From assembly GCA_911728435.2 (NCBI GenBank), contig OU452203.1, positions 23,500,134 through 23,564,133 of the forward strand: a stretch of DNA of 64,000 nt. Reading direction: 5' to 3'. The notes beneath the pieces are model-generated. The model made no database searches. It was not told the DNA's origin and was given only the letters and a program-made list of their open reading frames with translations. The first letter of the stretch is position 1. Every line of letters starts with the position of its first letter. Of the stretch, positions 10,498 through 23,600 are shown piece by piece. The DNA comes from Apoderus coryli. Its lineage: Eukaryota > Arthropoda > Insecta > Coleoptera > Attelabidae. The position numbers were made by a program, and so were the translations under genes.

Positions 10498-11733
10498 TTT
10501 TTTTTTTTATTTATTCTCATTACATGTCATGACCACAAAAGGTTTACACAAGTCATATTAAATACTAAAATATTACATAACACAATATAAAAACATAGAA
10601 ATCTATGTAACTTAATCAAAACAGAAAGTCAGTGCTGAGGAATTCATCAATGGAGTAAAAAGCCTGGTCAATTAAGTTGTTCTTTAATCTAGTTTTGAAC
10701 ATTGCAAGGCTCAGTGTTTTCAAACTATCTGGCAAATGATTATAGCATGTGGGACCATAATAATTTACAGAATTTCTGCTTCTACCCAACCTCATATATT
10801 CAGGAAGAATGTCATTTTTGTTTCTGGTATTGTGGTTGTGAACTTCATCATGCCTTAGTACAGATTGCAATTATTTTTCACATACATAATTGAATTGTAG
10901 ATATAGAGACACGGGAGTGTAATTATTTTACATTCTTCTTTTAAATTTAGGTCTGACATCCTCTCTAAACTTTAAATCTGTCATTCTTCGAACCACTCGT
11001 CTTTGGATTGCGAATACCCGACTCGCATGACAAGAGTGTCCCCAAATTGACAAAGCATATGAAGCCACACTGTGAAAAATGCCATAATATGCTGATTTCA
11101 AAACATTAAAAGAGACTTCACCCTTCAAGCTTCGCAACATGAACACAACCTTAAACAACTTGGCAATGGTAACCTCGACATGACTCGCCCAGGTTAGCTT
11201 TTGGTCCAAAGTGACACCCAAAAATTTTACAAGACAATCAGAAACAGCAACATCCGTCTCACGTAATGTAAATATTTTAGTAGCTGTTTTATTGGCATTC
11301 ATACAGAGTTTCTTAGCTGCAAACCAGTCAGCAGCCCTCGACTGTGAATTAATCATACTTGAGGCCAGAACATCACTCAACAGTTCAATATCGACAATAG
11401 TTGAATCGTCTGCAAACAATGTCAGGTCAGAGCATGGCAGATGTAGCGGTAAATCATTAATGAAAATCAAAAACAATAGAGGTCCGAGCACCGAGCCCTG
11501 TTGGACTCCACAAGAGCTCAACAAGGGCTGTGATGAATTCGACTCAAACATCGTTACAACATTCCTACCATTGAGATAGGAACTCAGCAAACGAACCGAA
11601 TTCGCACTCATACCGTATCGCTCCAGTTTACCCAACAAGATATCGTGTGAGACGCAATCAAACGCCTTTGTTAAATCAAGAAAAGAAGCCCCCACAAGCC
11701 TTCTACTCTCAAAACCGGTTATAACGCTATTTA
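10498..11733 (-). mobile_element. 5'-truncated LINE with reverse transcriptase
   Basis: The reading frame 11695-10928 starts inside RT motif A (FLDLTKAFDCVSHDIL) and includes motif B (VQQGSVLGPLLFLIFINDLP) and the catalytic FADD box (LTLFADDSTI). A frame change near 10900 leads into the C-terminal part (10870-10616, HNHNTRNKNDILPEYMRLGR). The 3' end is marked by an A-run at about 10507-10498 on this strand. Endonuclease and RT motifs 1-2 are missing. It is probably a CR1/Jockey-group element and is non-functional. Its truncated 5' end abuts the 3' tail of the next LINE. Confidence 0.8.
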
Positions 11734-12370
11734 ATAATAATAATAAAGGCCTTTATTTTTTGATATTGGGCGAGTTTCAGTTCAATCATGGCCAATGGCC
11801 ATAATTGTCTGTTCAGCTAACCCAATAAATACCAAAATTACACACATACAACACTATCAAAATCCTTACTTCATTAGCATTCTTATAACACCTACTAACA
11901 AATCAGATATAATAAATGCAGCAAACAAAATAAATACAATAAACAATAATAAATATAATAAATACAATAAATATAATAAACACAGTAAATAGAATAAATA
12001 TAATAAATAAGTGTATCACGGGGTTTGATTTAAAAAAAAAAAGAAAAAACGGCAGTTTCTTATTCACATATTCGCAGTGTTCTGGACGGAGAGCAAACCG
12101 CTATAAAGTTTTTTTTTAAACTGTAACTTAGACATATTCTTACACTCAGCAGGCAACTCATTGAGACACTTAGCCATCTGATAGAACGACATCTTAAACA
12201 ATTCTGTAGAATGGGCACGAATATTAATACTATGAATGTCAATTCTAAATCTCAGTTTTCTATATAAGTAAGGTGGAGTTTTGTGTCGCAGTATGCTGTA
12301 ATAACGGCAGGCATTTATCAAATTTTCTATAGCTGAAACGGTGTTAAGTTTCGGTCTAAATCCGAATTGT
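11734..12370 (-). mobile_element. LINE 3' fragment with TTA-repeat tail
   Basis: The frame 12321-12064 encodes an RT C-terminus (KTPPYLYRKLRFRIDIHSIN, then LNELPAECKNMSK) like those at 2067-2318 and 49957-50658. The element ends at about 11734 with CAATAAAGG-like text and a TTATTATTATTA tail on this strand. There is no catalytic domain. Confidence 0.65.
11911..12010. repeat. AATAAATA-type low-complexity tract
   Basis: About 100 bases of interspersed ATAAATACAATAAA and TATAATAAATA words lie within the 3' UTR of the LINE fragment. The small ORF across it is a low-complexity artefact. Confidence 0.7.
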
Positions 12371-12901
12371 TTCAGAAATTAATAAATAACACCAAGCCAT
12401 GTTTCGAACAAACAGCATTGCCAACTTAAGGGTTTCAAATAAAACATTTATAATAACTTTATATTCATTGTATTTTTGTGTTAATTATATTATATAGTAA
12501 TTGTTTTTGTATTCTAAGGACTCTTCTTAAAGCTTTTAGAATAAATGATTGTTTTCAACTACATTTAATTTAATAATAATAATTAAGTAGGTAGTTAGAT
12601 ATTGCTTTAAATATGTTCCTACGAGATTGTATCACAGTTAATTATGACTTTTAGAATAATATTTTCAAGTATTTTTTTTTTTTGACGAAAATGTGGAGGA
12701 AAAAAGGTGCACTTTTGTGAAAAATACTTATTATTTGTGCATAACTTTAAAGTATTAAACAAACTATCGTTCCATAACCTGCAAAAAGAAGAAAATAATA
12801 AGTAACTATAACATATAGGTATGTACCTACCTACCTTTGATAAGAAATTTTCAAGAATTTATTAAAAATTGTATAACAAATTTTACTTACACACTCTACA
12901 T
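12371..12901. other. AT-rich interval, no gene seen
   Basis: No ORF of note. It ends at CTCTACAT, the presumed target-site copy of the hAT-like element that starts at 12902. Confidence 0.4.
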
Positions 12902-12913
12902 TAGGGATACGAA

Positions 12914-13736
12914 TAGGGATGAAAACGATATATCAATATATCGATATATTAAAAATATCGATATATTTTAATCGATATATTTCTTTCGATATATCGAAAC
13001 AAATATCGATATATACAACACGATATATCAGTACATTATCAAAATAAATGTATCTGCTACAGCTGCTTTTTTTCGCTAGTTTTCTTGGTCCGGATTTATT
13101 AGTCAGGATTTGTTGGATTTCTGAAGGCTCGATAAGTTTACCTAAAAGAGGTAAGGGAATTACGTATCCGGATCGCGATGGGCGCTAAAGTGGGGATAAA
13201 TCAGAAACTGCGTTTTTAGCGAAAGAACATGTGAATCCAAATGCGTTTGGATCCTGAAATCAGTAGCGATACTTTCTTTCGCTACTGATTTCAGGATCCA
13301 TACACTTACACTTACTTACATACACAGGTTTAAAACTAAAAGGTCCTTGTTGTGTTGCCGTAGCAGTCGACGCACACAACAAAAAATCGAAATCGTCTAA
13401 CTGGTAATAGATTATCAAAATTATTATTTCTAAGTTCTGTTCTGTTCATAACCTGATGTAATTATTTCTAAAGAATATTCTTACGTTTGTTTGGAATGCA
13501 TATGTATTTTCAGGCAAATAAATTTTAATGAATACTATTTTATTAAATTATTTGAATCTTTAAAATTTGAAGTTTATTTACAACTACAATCCACTCTAAA
13601 ATAAAAATATAGCAAATATATCGATATATATAAAATATCGATATTTTTCATTCGATATATCGAGTATATCGATATATAGTTTCGATATATCTTTTGATTC
13701 AATATATCGATATATTTATTTATTTTGCCATCCCTA
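12914..13736. mobile_element. Inner hAT-like non-autonomous element with perfect 8-bp TSD
   Basis: The exact 8-bp duplication GATACGAA flanks it at 12906-12913 and 13737-13744. The ends TAGGGATGAAAACG and TTTTGCCATCCCTA are inverted. Both subterminal regions (12925-13030 and 13610-13715) are dense in TCGATATAT palindromic words, probably protein-binding repeats. The 823-bp element has no coding capacity for a transposase. Confidence 0.82.
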
Positions 13737-13841
13737 GATACGAACGATACTCGATACCTTGATTCTGATACCAAGTACTTTTGGCATCGATACTTTTTGT
13801 TCGATACTTAAACAGTATCGATACTTACACGGCTTAAAATA

Positions 13842-14152
13842 AAGCCATATGAAGGAAGAACTTCGGAGATGGGAAAAGGAACAACTTAAGTCCTACTGGA
13901 GAAACACTCCAGGCCTAAGACAATCAAAAAGGTTTATCAAACTTTCAGAGGCCAATGCAGAGAAGCTTATCCAACTGGAGAAAAGCGACCTAAGGCGAAT
14001 TACAGTCCTTTTTACGGGACACCACCCAGTGAAGTACCATCTCAAAAAGATGGGCCTAACCGAGGACGACACTTGTCGGTTTTGCGAAGACGCAACAGAG
14101 ACAACACAACACGTGCTCTGTGAATGCATGGCACTGTTCTGCAAAAGGCTAA
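13842..14152 (+). pseudogene. LINE fragment captured inside the hAT-like element
   Basis: The segment corresponds to about 6732-7043 of the RNase H-bearing LINE and encodes KSHMKEELRRWEKEQLKSYW through the zinc knuckle CRFCEDATETTQHVL. It has neither the LINE 3' end nor a target-site duplication. It is flanked on both sides by the host element's TATCGATAC repeats, which fits capture of an internal piece rather than retrotransposition. Confidence 0.75.
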
Positions 14153-14566
14153 TATTTTATTTGTAACGTAACATGTAAATCTACTTCGACTTAAAAAAAT
14201 CGCGTTAGTTTTTATTAGTATCGAGTATCGATACTTTGAGGTATCGACGCTTAACCTTCGACACCAACTAGTGTATCGATACTGAAATGCGATACTTTAC
14301 GTGGTATCGGGTATTGATACTTTTGAGGCGATACCGTATCCCTACTCTCATCCTTTGGCATAGAAATTATTGAGCTTTACATTTACAACGTTGCAATTGT
14401 AATTTATTTAAAATGGGCACAGTTCGAGTAAACTATACAGGGTGCGCACAGAAACTTTGAAGTTAATAGTTGATTTCAAATCAGCTCTGTATAAAATGTA
14501 TATCGAAGTATATTTACATCGTTATAATTGTAAAGAATGTAGAATTAAGACATTTCTGAACTCACC

Positions 14567-16673
14567 TTACACTACAACACTATTCCGATTCGATTTCGTA
14601 TCAGGTACGTATTTTTCCAAGTCCTCGGGTTGTGTATTCAAAGCCGAATAGTCCACTGGGAACATAGCTGAAGACTTTTCGTGTGCTGGTGCCCCCAAAA
14701 TGTGATGCCCAGACCCGTTTGGGTATCGCCCAAACAAATAATTTGCGAAACAAAGCCGGTAGGCTTTAAAATCGAGTTTATGATCGCCATTCTGTCGAAA
14801 AAAGCGACTATTAGATAATTTTTTTCCGATTTTATATCGCAAAATACTATGCCATTGGTAATATCAGAGACATTTGTACAATAATAGAAGATATTAGCAA
14901 ATTGGTTCACAAATTACCGATGTCATTGCTCGATATGCAAGAGTTGTGAGTTCCTCAACTTTGGAGCTGTCCAACTGAAGAATTGACGAGTAAAATGAAC
15001 TCAATTCGGTGTCTAATAAAAATCCAGTGCCTTAAAGAATGTTTCATTAATTTATTTGAACCTTTATCTTGTAGACGATACTAATAATAAAAATTACCGC
15101 GTCTATTGATGATTTGAAACAACATTTTAACGAAAATTTGCAACCAAATGGGTAAATCCGTCAAATTCTTGGCTACAGCTAACAAGTCATTCCATTTCTC
15201 TAACCAACCGTCTCTAGTGATATACGTGACGTCATTCACCGTAAATCCTACATTAGACAAGAACAAATTAGACATAATAATCGTTGGTTGCATCTTAAAA
15301 TTTACCGAATCGTTCGTTGTTTACTTCGGTTAGAAAAGTTTGAATAAAACCTCGTTGTACTTCGCGAAGAATATTGAATTCTTGCGAATGTTCCGACCAA
15401 TCTGCAAAATGTCTTAAACGCTATACTTACAGTGAATCCCCGAAAATGCAGGTTAGTAAGAATGCATGAAAACAAAATTATATTATGTTATTGTTTTATT
15501 TACAGATAACGATTCGAGCCACGAGTGCCGGTCAGTGGCATTTAAATCACAACTACACCTGTATTTTTGTAGCACATTTATGCCTCTACAAAACGTTAAT
15601 TACATTGCCTAGCTTCATTAGTTTCTGAGTTATAAATAAAACATTATGATCTTGTTTATATTCAGGGACATATTTAACGCACTAGTTTGTGACTACCTCA
15701 AATTTTCTGGATTATCTTTAAAATTCATAATAGCGCAAACTTGTGTTTTGTAGTAGTTTTGAAGCGCATTTATCCATCTACAAAACAACGTTTATTCCAT
15801 TGTTTTAGTGTTATTATGTTTGCAGTTATGACTAAAAAACTTCTCTCATGCATTTTCCCATACCTAAACTGCTCTAAACTAGGTAGGTTAGTACCTTAGT
15901 TATACAACAATATTTATATGATATCTTGTAGCGTATTTTTTCAGCTTCAAAATAGCGTTTACGCAATTGCTTTATCACTAGAACTTTTCAAACTATCCCT
16001 AAAGTCTTTGGTATTGTTTTATTCTCTCCATGTAACACGTTATAAAAAAAATACTAACCTCGATCAATGCCTCGAAATCCTGCTCACTAATCAAATTATC
16101 TTGATCGTGATCTAATAAGTGAACAAAAAAATGTGATAATTTATCATTTTGAATTTGCGTTAATTTATAATTCGGACATCTTTGACTATTTTCTACTTCA
16201 TCACCGGACGATTCAACACTAAAACGATCCACCCAAGTAGCTACAAATTAATGAATACAATTTAATCAATATTCGACAATAATAATTGATGAAAACTGAC
16301 TCCAAATGTGCACACTCCACCCGCTTGACGGCTTTTCAACATCATTTTCGCAACCATTTGACGTGTTTTGACAGGTGCTAGACTCTTCCATTGCCTGCTT
16401 GGTTTTGTCAGCTTCAAACTCAGGAAGCGTTCGCCAACGTTTTAATAAATCTCGGGTTTTATCTTTTGTGCGATCACAGGCTTGTTTCCAATTAGCAATA
16501 AATTTATGAGGCACTTTATCCGGTCCTAAATCTATTATTGTTTCATCTTCGTTTGACGTATGTTTAAATTGAATTATAGAACGTTTACCAGCTGTATTTG
16601 TTTCTAAACTTTGTGTGCTTTTCAAACTTGTTTGAGATGTTTTAAAGACGCTGGTATCGCTTTTCGTTTCCAT
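14567..16673 (-). CDS. EF-hand (calexcitin / sarcoplasmic Ca-binding-like) protein, incomplete model
   Basis: Probable multi-exon gene. Exon 1 is 16673-16301 (starts METKSDTSV; LLKRWRTLPEFE). Next is 16240-16059, ending in an EF-hand loop, LLDHDQDNLISEQDFEALIE. Then 15401-15306 (WSEHSQEFNILREV), 15247-15098 (RDGWLEKWNDLL) and a last exon 14791-14567 with a second loop-like NGDHKLDFKAY and a YPNGSGHHILG motif resembling the GPG-hinge of this family. Loop residues Asp 1, 3, 5 and 12 in the first hand suit calcium binding. A small exon is missing between 16059 and 15401 (phases disagree). The join 15098/14791 is out of phase by one base, so this may be a sequence error, a micro-exon or a lesion. 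Function as a cytosolic Ca sensor or buffer is inferred from family resemblance. Confidence 0.55.
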
Positions 16674-17193
16674 TTTACTTAAATATTTAAAACAGTTAAA
16701 TTATTTTTCAGATTATGTTTATTATTATATAACCTAGTTTGAATACGTCAATTTTTTTTTCATTCTCTTCTTTATTGGCCACAACTGCCAGGGCCAAATA
16801 CGCCACAGCTGATAAAAACAAAATTTTCTGATATGCGACGATTTCTCTCACCTCACTTCAGCACTCGTTACTATAATAAATCATATTTGTGACTGGAAGT
16901 TCATTATGGCAGTGGCATCGATTCAAATGAGCTGAATTTAACACAGTAAAAATATTGAGATAAACGTCATTCTTTAACTAAGGATGTTTTATATAACTTG
17001 AGGACAAAACTCTTCAATTTATTCATCAACGACTTTCATTCAGGTGCTAGACCGTGGGTTCTAATCTAACTTATTTCTATTTGACTGTATAAACTCACCA
17101 TTATATACCATATTCAAGTTTATAATGCATAATCACATTTATTAGAAAACCAAAATCTGATGCTATTTTATTACAAAAATTGAACAAAGTAAT
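16674..17193. other. Intergenic interval
   Basis: It lies between the 5' end of the EF-hand gene and the 3' end of PSMA2 (both on the minus strand). Nothing is recognised in it; the promoter of the EF-hand gene is presumably here. Confidence 0.4.
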
Positions 17194-17203
17194 TTTATTT
17201 ATT
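17194..17203 (-). terminator. Polyadenylation signals of PSMA2
   Basis: Two overlapping AATAAA hexamers on the minus strand lie about 20-30 bases past the PSMA2 stop codon (17225-17223). Confidence 0.6.
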
Positions 17204-17222
17204 AAAAACAAATACATTAAAC

Positions 17223-18143
<921 letters not shown>

Positions 18144-18777
18144 TTTTTCGTAGTTAAAAATTCGCTAGTCACTTTTTCTATTTAGCTTTAATAGGTTATG
18201 TTTTGACATAATGACATTGTATTTTTAGTTGATATCGCTTCATCAAAATAACCACAAAACACAGAAATAACACACCATTTCTATGAAAATAACTGATACT
18301 TGCCTATCTATCGGAATATTGCAATAAATTGTAAGAAGCAGTCCATCCTCAATAATGCAATCAATGTTAAAAGTTATAAAACCACTCACATCAGTTGAAC
18401 TGATACGAGAATAATCTCTATGAAATAAGTTTAACAAAAGGACTGGGTTGCAAATTGTGGTTTAGTAAAAATATCTTATATGATTATATGCCATACTGTA
18501 CTATTTTGAACAGGAAACACGGTTTGGCAGGAATATTTTCATGTATTAGGATATTCCCTTTAACGTTTCATGCACCTCACTTTATGTTGTGTTCGTTTCA
18601 CAAACAATTAAGTGAGCAAAACTGCTCACTGAATGTTTTGTGTTTGCTAAACAGCAATAACAGCCAAGTAGACTGAAAAAAAGACGAAGAAAAATTTACA
18701 TTAACCTTACTTTTTTGCATTACATGTATGTGCTCGTGAGATATTTAGATTTTTATAAGTTTATTTAATTCATCAAT
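18144..18777. promoter_or_regulatory. Divergent intergenic region PSMA2 / ppan
   Basis: The 634 bp between the two start codons must hold both promoters. No TATA box or clear initiator is convincing by eye. Several small ORFs inside appear spurious. Confidence 0.45.
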
Positions 18778-20517
18778 ATGGGCAAAAGGCGTAAGAGTGG
18801 TCGCTGTGTGAAACGGAATCCAAATGTAAATAAAGAACCCGAGGAGTACGTAAATGCACCCCATTCCTTTGTGATTCACAAAGGGCTCTCAGGGGGACAC
18901 ACAGTTGAGTTAACCAGGGATTTTCGACGAGTTATGGAACCATTTACTGCGACTAATTTAAAGGTAAGAAAAAATTAAACTATGTAGTTTTTAGTGATAG
19001 CTAGAATAAGTATTGTTTTGAAGCTAAAATTATTTTATACCACAACTACTAGTAAATACTTATGTAATGTGTTTGTTTTAGGAACGCAAGAAAAATACTA
19101 TCAAAGATTTTGTATCTGTAGCTGGGCCACTACATGTATCTCATTTATCCATTTTCTCCCTAACTGAGTTAGGGATGTATTTGAAAATATCGCGACTGCC
19201 ACGTGGACCAACTTTAACTTTTAAAATACAAAATTATTCCCTAGCCAGGGACGTAGTTTCATCGTTAAAACGTCAAATAGTTGTGGAAAAAGCTTTTAAA
19301 CATTCCCCATTGATTGTTTTAAATAGTTTCGGCGGTGAAGGTAATAATATTTTCATAAATTTAATTGATTGAAATATTAAAAATGTTGATTGTTTTGATA
19401 GGGTTACAGATGAAATTGATGGCGTCAATGTTTCAGAATATGTTCCCAACAATAAACTTGACTAACGTGGATTTAAATACAATTAAACGTTGTGTTATGT
19501 TGAATTACAATCCCACCACAAAGTTGATCGATTTCCGGCATTATACAATTCGTGTGGCCCCTGTAGGTGTGTCAAAGGGTGTGAAAAAGATTGTGCAAGG
19601 GAAAGTACCGGATCTGGGCAAATGCAGTGATATGACAGAGTATTTTACAAGGTAAATAAACGTGTATTTGTAACCCGCCACTGCACTTTTCACCGAAACG
19701 GCTTTTGTTGATTCTAGAACTGGGATTTTGTCAGAGAGTGAGGCTGAGGATGACCCAAATCACCACGTAACGTTACCTCAAAAATTATCATCTCGTGGAA
19801 ATATTGAGGCGAATAAATCGGCGATACGTTTGAGTGAATTAGGGCCCAGGTTAACGTTGAAACTGATCAAAATTGAGGACGGTTTGTTCGATGGGGACGT
19901 GCTGTTCCATGATTTGATCCATAAGAGTGAGGAAGAGAAATTGGAGTTGCAGAAAAAGCGCGAACAAAAACGGTAGTAGTAAAATAGAGTAACTAGTAGT
20001 GGCACGTTTATTGAGTGATTTTGTTATAGGAAATTGAAGGAAAAACGTAAAAAGATCCAGGAAACTAACAAAAGAACTAAAGATGAAGTCAAGGAAGAGC
20101 ATAGGAAGAAATGTCTGAAAGGAATACTTAAGATTGACCATGAACCGGAAGCTATTGACGATGACAAGGAGTATTACCGTGATGAAGTTGGTGAAGAACC
20201 GGATAAAGGTAAAACTACCTATTTGTTTGGATTAGTCAATGTATAAAAATTTTTTGTTTACAGATTTGTTCACCTCAAAGCCGCAAAATTCAAAATCGGG
20301 TGCATCAGGGGCGTACAATCCCTTCAAAAATAGAAAACGTAAACCTAATCAACAAAACGCTGATACAGGAAACAATAAAAGATTCAAAAGTGGTGACAAT
20401 AAAATGGGCCATAAAAAAGGGACGAAAAGAGGCAAAATGGACAAGACCAACTCTGCGACTCGTGATCAGAGACCTATCGGAGGGAAAGTGTTTAAAATTA
20501 GACGAAAAAGTAAATAA
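18778..20517 (+). CDS. ppan: Peter pan / SSF1 Brix-domain ribosome biogenesis factor (460 aa, 6 exons)
   Basis: Nucleolar factor for 60S subunit assembly (27S pre-rRNA processing in the SSF1/2-Peter pan family). Exons: 18778-18963, 19082-19340, 19402-19651, 19718-19972, 20030-20208 and 20264-20517; all GT-AG, and the frame closes at 460 codons. The Brix domain runs from PHSFVIHKGLSGGHTVEL (about residue 28) through DFVSVAGPLHVSHLSIFS and PRGPTLTFKIQNYSLARDV to KRCVMLNYNPTTKLIDFRHY and TIRVAPVGVSKGVKKI. The tail (about 315-460) is highly charged with Lys/Arg/Glu runs, typical of nucleolar localisation and of a coiled segment. It ends 146 bp from the convergent TRMT11 stop. Confidence 0.94.
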
Positions 20518-20663
20518 ATTGTTATTAAAAAGTTGTTTTTGTTTAATTTGTTATTTAAAACGATTTCTTTCATTTTTGATCCCATAAGAAAAAAAATATA
20601 CCTCCGTCACTTAAAACTATCCTCAATTAAAACAAACGCATCGATAATTTTCTAAAACTCTTT

Positions 20664-23600
20664 TTATTTCTCTCGATTTCCTCCATATTTCAATCGATTC
20701 GCCTCACGTTCAACAGCACTCCTCATGCGTCGCTCTTTTCTCGTCTCTTCGCGTACTACAAAATATTTTTCGCGGAAATCTGGTATCGTCAAATGGACGT
20801 TTAGTTCTTCGACAGTCGGTTGTCTTAATTTCTCGTAGGTCAATAGCAGCCTTGATGTCATTTTACTTAAGGTCTGTTCACAATGTGACACTAATTGTAA
20901 ACATGGATGCTTCGGTAATGTGTCCTCGGTGTAGTCATTGCTGAAACATAAGTTTCATTGGAAATTGAATAAGTTTTAATATTTTTTTTTTCTAAAAAAT
21001 TACCGAAACACCGGAAACCAACAGACTAATCGGCCACCGACAGTCAGATGTTTCATAGCGAACAACAGAAGATCATTGTAGATCATACTGGTACCATAAT
21101 CGATTTTCGCCGGAAAATGAGTGGGTAAATGCTCTTTGCTCACGCGTGAATCTTCTTTGAGTGTCCCAATTCGCTCAGTGGACTCACGAATACCATATGG
21201 CGCTAAAGAATAAGACAGTCAAACAAAAACAACAGTTCGTCACCACACAAGACGTCAAAACACAATAAAGAAGGATCATTAAGAGCAGTGCTCAACATAC
21301 TCACTCAGACTGTAAAAAGAGTGTAGTATAAGGAATTCCTTTAAATTTCTACTAAATTGATGAATATTTCTCGAATTCCTAATAGATTCAGGCAACATAT
21401 TAAAATAAAGTAGTCCAGAGTAATCTGGTGACTTTTTAAAAAACTCATGTCGAGGCCTAGATAAAAGCATCCTCTCTCTGCCCCTAGTCGCATAGTCGTG
21501 CAAGGAGCCATTACGCCGAAACCTGCAGATGTTTTTAAAAATATACGTCAGGATTTTAAGCAAGTATATACAAGCAACCGTGAGTAAACGCCATAGTCTA
21601 AAGGTCTCCCTACACGAGAAATTGTAGGGCAGGCGAAACATAGTGCACAAAATTCTTTTTTGGATGATAAACACCCTGGATATGTCACTCGATCGTCCCC
21701 AGACGATAATGTTGTAGGCAATAGTAGCATACACGAAAGAGTAATAAATATTAAGTAGAGCGCCAGTATTCATGTGACTTCTGAGAGTGTAAATCACGTA
21801 AGCCTGGTTGTTCAGTTTACGACTGACGGACTCCAAATGATCAGCCCACTGCAGCCGCCGATCGAAGGTCACTCCCAAAATCTTCGAAGACGTAGCCCAC
21901 TCCAGCCGATGGCCCTCAAACACCAAGCCGTAATTCAGCACTGCACGATACCTACTGAACTGCAGAACGACAGTCTTGTCGTGATTGATCATCAGTTTGT
22001 TTTGAGTGAACCAGGAATTAAACATATGCATAACGGATAGAATTAGTACTTCTGGATCCTTGTCGTGGACTACCAGAGATGTATCATCGGCATACATAAA
22101 AGCCCTTGCAGATGGAATGTGCAGGGGCAGATCGTTTACGTAAAGTAAAAATAGAAGCGGACCCAAAACGCTCCCTTGTGGTGCCCCCATATTAATACTT
22201 TTTGATTCCGAGACCGACGAATCAACCCTGACACTAATCTTCCGATCAGATAAGTACGACGCAATCCAGCCATTGACCGCACCACGAATTCCCATATCGG
22301 ACAATTTGCTTCTCAGAAAATCTCCATCGACAGTATCAAAGGGCCTAGACAGGTGAAAACACAACGAAACAACGTAATTGCCTCCATCAGCGAGATCATG
22401 CACGTGCTGGACAATCACACAAGTCTCGGTAGAAAGTCCCGACCTAAAACCATGCTGAGAAGTAGTAATTATGTTACACTGACTCAGGAAATTCATAATT
22501 CTGACAGAAACAATCTTCTCAAATACCTTTGAAATAACGCTTAACAACGCTATAGGTCTATAATTTTCAATGTCACTCTCACTTCCCTTTTTATAATAGA
22601 CTCTTTTAATTTTGACGAGAAGATACCTGAGCATATCGAGGCATTAAAAATATGACATAAGTAAGGAGCAAACTCCCCCGCGCTGCATTTCAACAAGTTC
22701 ACCGGAAATCAGTCCGGATCCGTCGATTTTTTATTGGGTAATCCGCGTATTGTGTTCATGACCTCTCACTCATTGATAGGGGCGAAAAACATAGACCTAT
22801 CATTCACAAGCCCTCTGGAGCAGGCACCCGACAGACCACAGCCAAAGTGATCACGCAACCTCCTCTCAATAATGTTAGAGTAGTGGTCAACAAACACCGA
22901 TGCAATCTCCAAAGGTCGAGTCGCATAAACGCCATCCGACGATTGAATGGCTTCTATTTTTTTAGCTTTTCCTGACTTTCTCATCAGGCTGTTATAGGTA
23001 TTCCAGATAGTCTTAGATTTATTGGATGAGACCGATAGTATGTTGTTGAAATTATTTATTTTTTCGGATCTAACACTTTGACTAACAGTCCTCTTCAATG
23101 CAGCATATGATTCGCATACATGAGCTTCACTCACATGCCCCCTCAACCAGCCCAAATGCTTTAGCTCCTCGTAAAGAGATTGGAGCTCAGGTGAAAAAAC
23201 TATTCTATCAGAGAGCGCACGCGACACAGGCCTCGACCTACACCTAACAGCGGGAAAAATTACATTAAAACACCACAGCACATGATTCCAGAACTCGCTG
23301 AAATCGGTGTCCACATCGCTGTAAGGACCAGTTCCATGAGAATCACGGAAATCAATCAGTCGCTGTCTAAACGCGAGAATAGAAGTATCACAGTACTCTC
23401 GGCAGGGAGCGACACCCCGGCTGCTGTGGAAAGGGTAAAATTCTGACAATATTGACACCTGTCATAATGACATTTTCTACGTACGATCTGTAATAATAGC
23501 GTCGAACGTGACACTGTCTCTATAAAACTTCATTGAGAAATCGTTAATTAAAACATCTAAATATCGACTTTCTAAGCCATACTGTCTCAAATTGTTTCGG

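Larger units (their letters stand above)
12902..14344. mobile_element. Outer hAT-like non-autonomous element
   Basis: It starts TAGGGATACGAACGATACTC (allowing for the inner insertion) and ends GGCGATACCGTATCCCTA, which is inverted. The body is filled with GTATCGATACT words on both sides. Flanks are CTCTACAT (12894-12901) and CTCTCATC (14345-14352), an imperfect 8-bp target duplication. It contains a younger hAT-like element (12914-13736) and a captured LINE fragment (13842-14152). No transposase is present. Confidence 0.65.

Noticed and set aside
11795..11992. 65-aa Asn/Lys/Tyr-rich ORF
   Set aside because: It is a translation of an AATAAATA low-complexity tract in a LINE 3' UTR.
12925..13715. 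TCGATATAT repeats as an independent satellite
   Set aside because: They lie within the subterminal parts of a hAT-like element with a perfect 8-bp duplication, which explains them.
14432..14460. CAGGGTG next to TA as a full mariner element end
   Set aside because: No matching inverted end was found at a reasonable distance.
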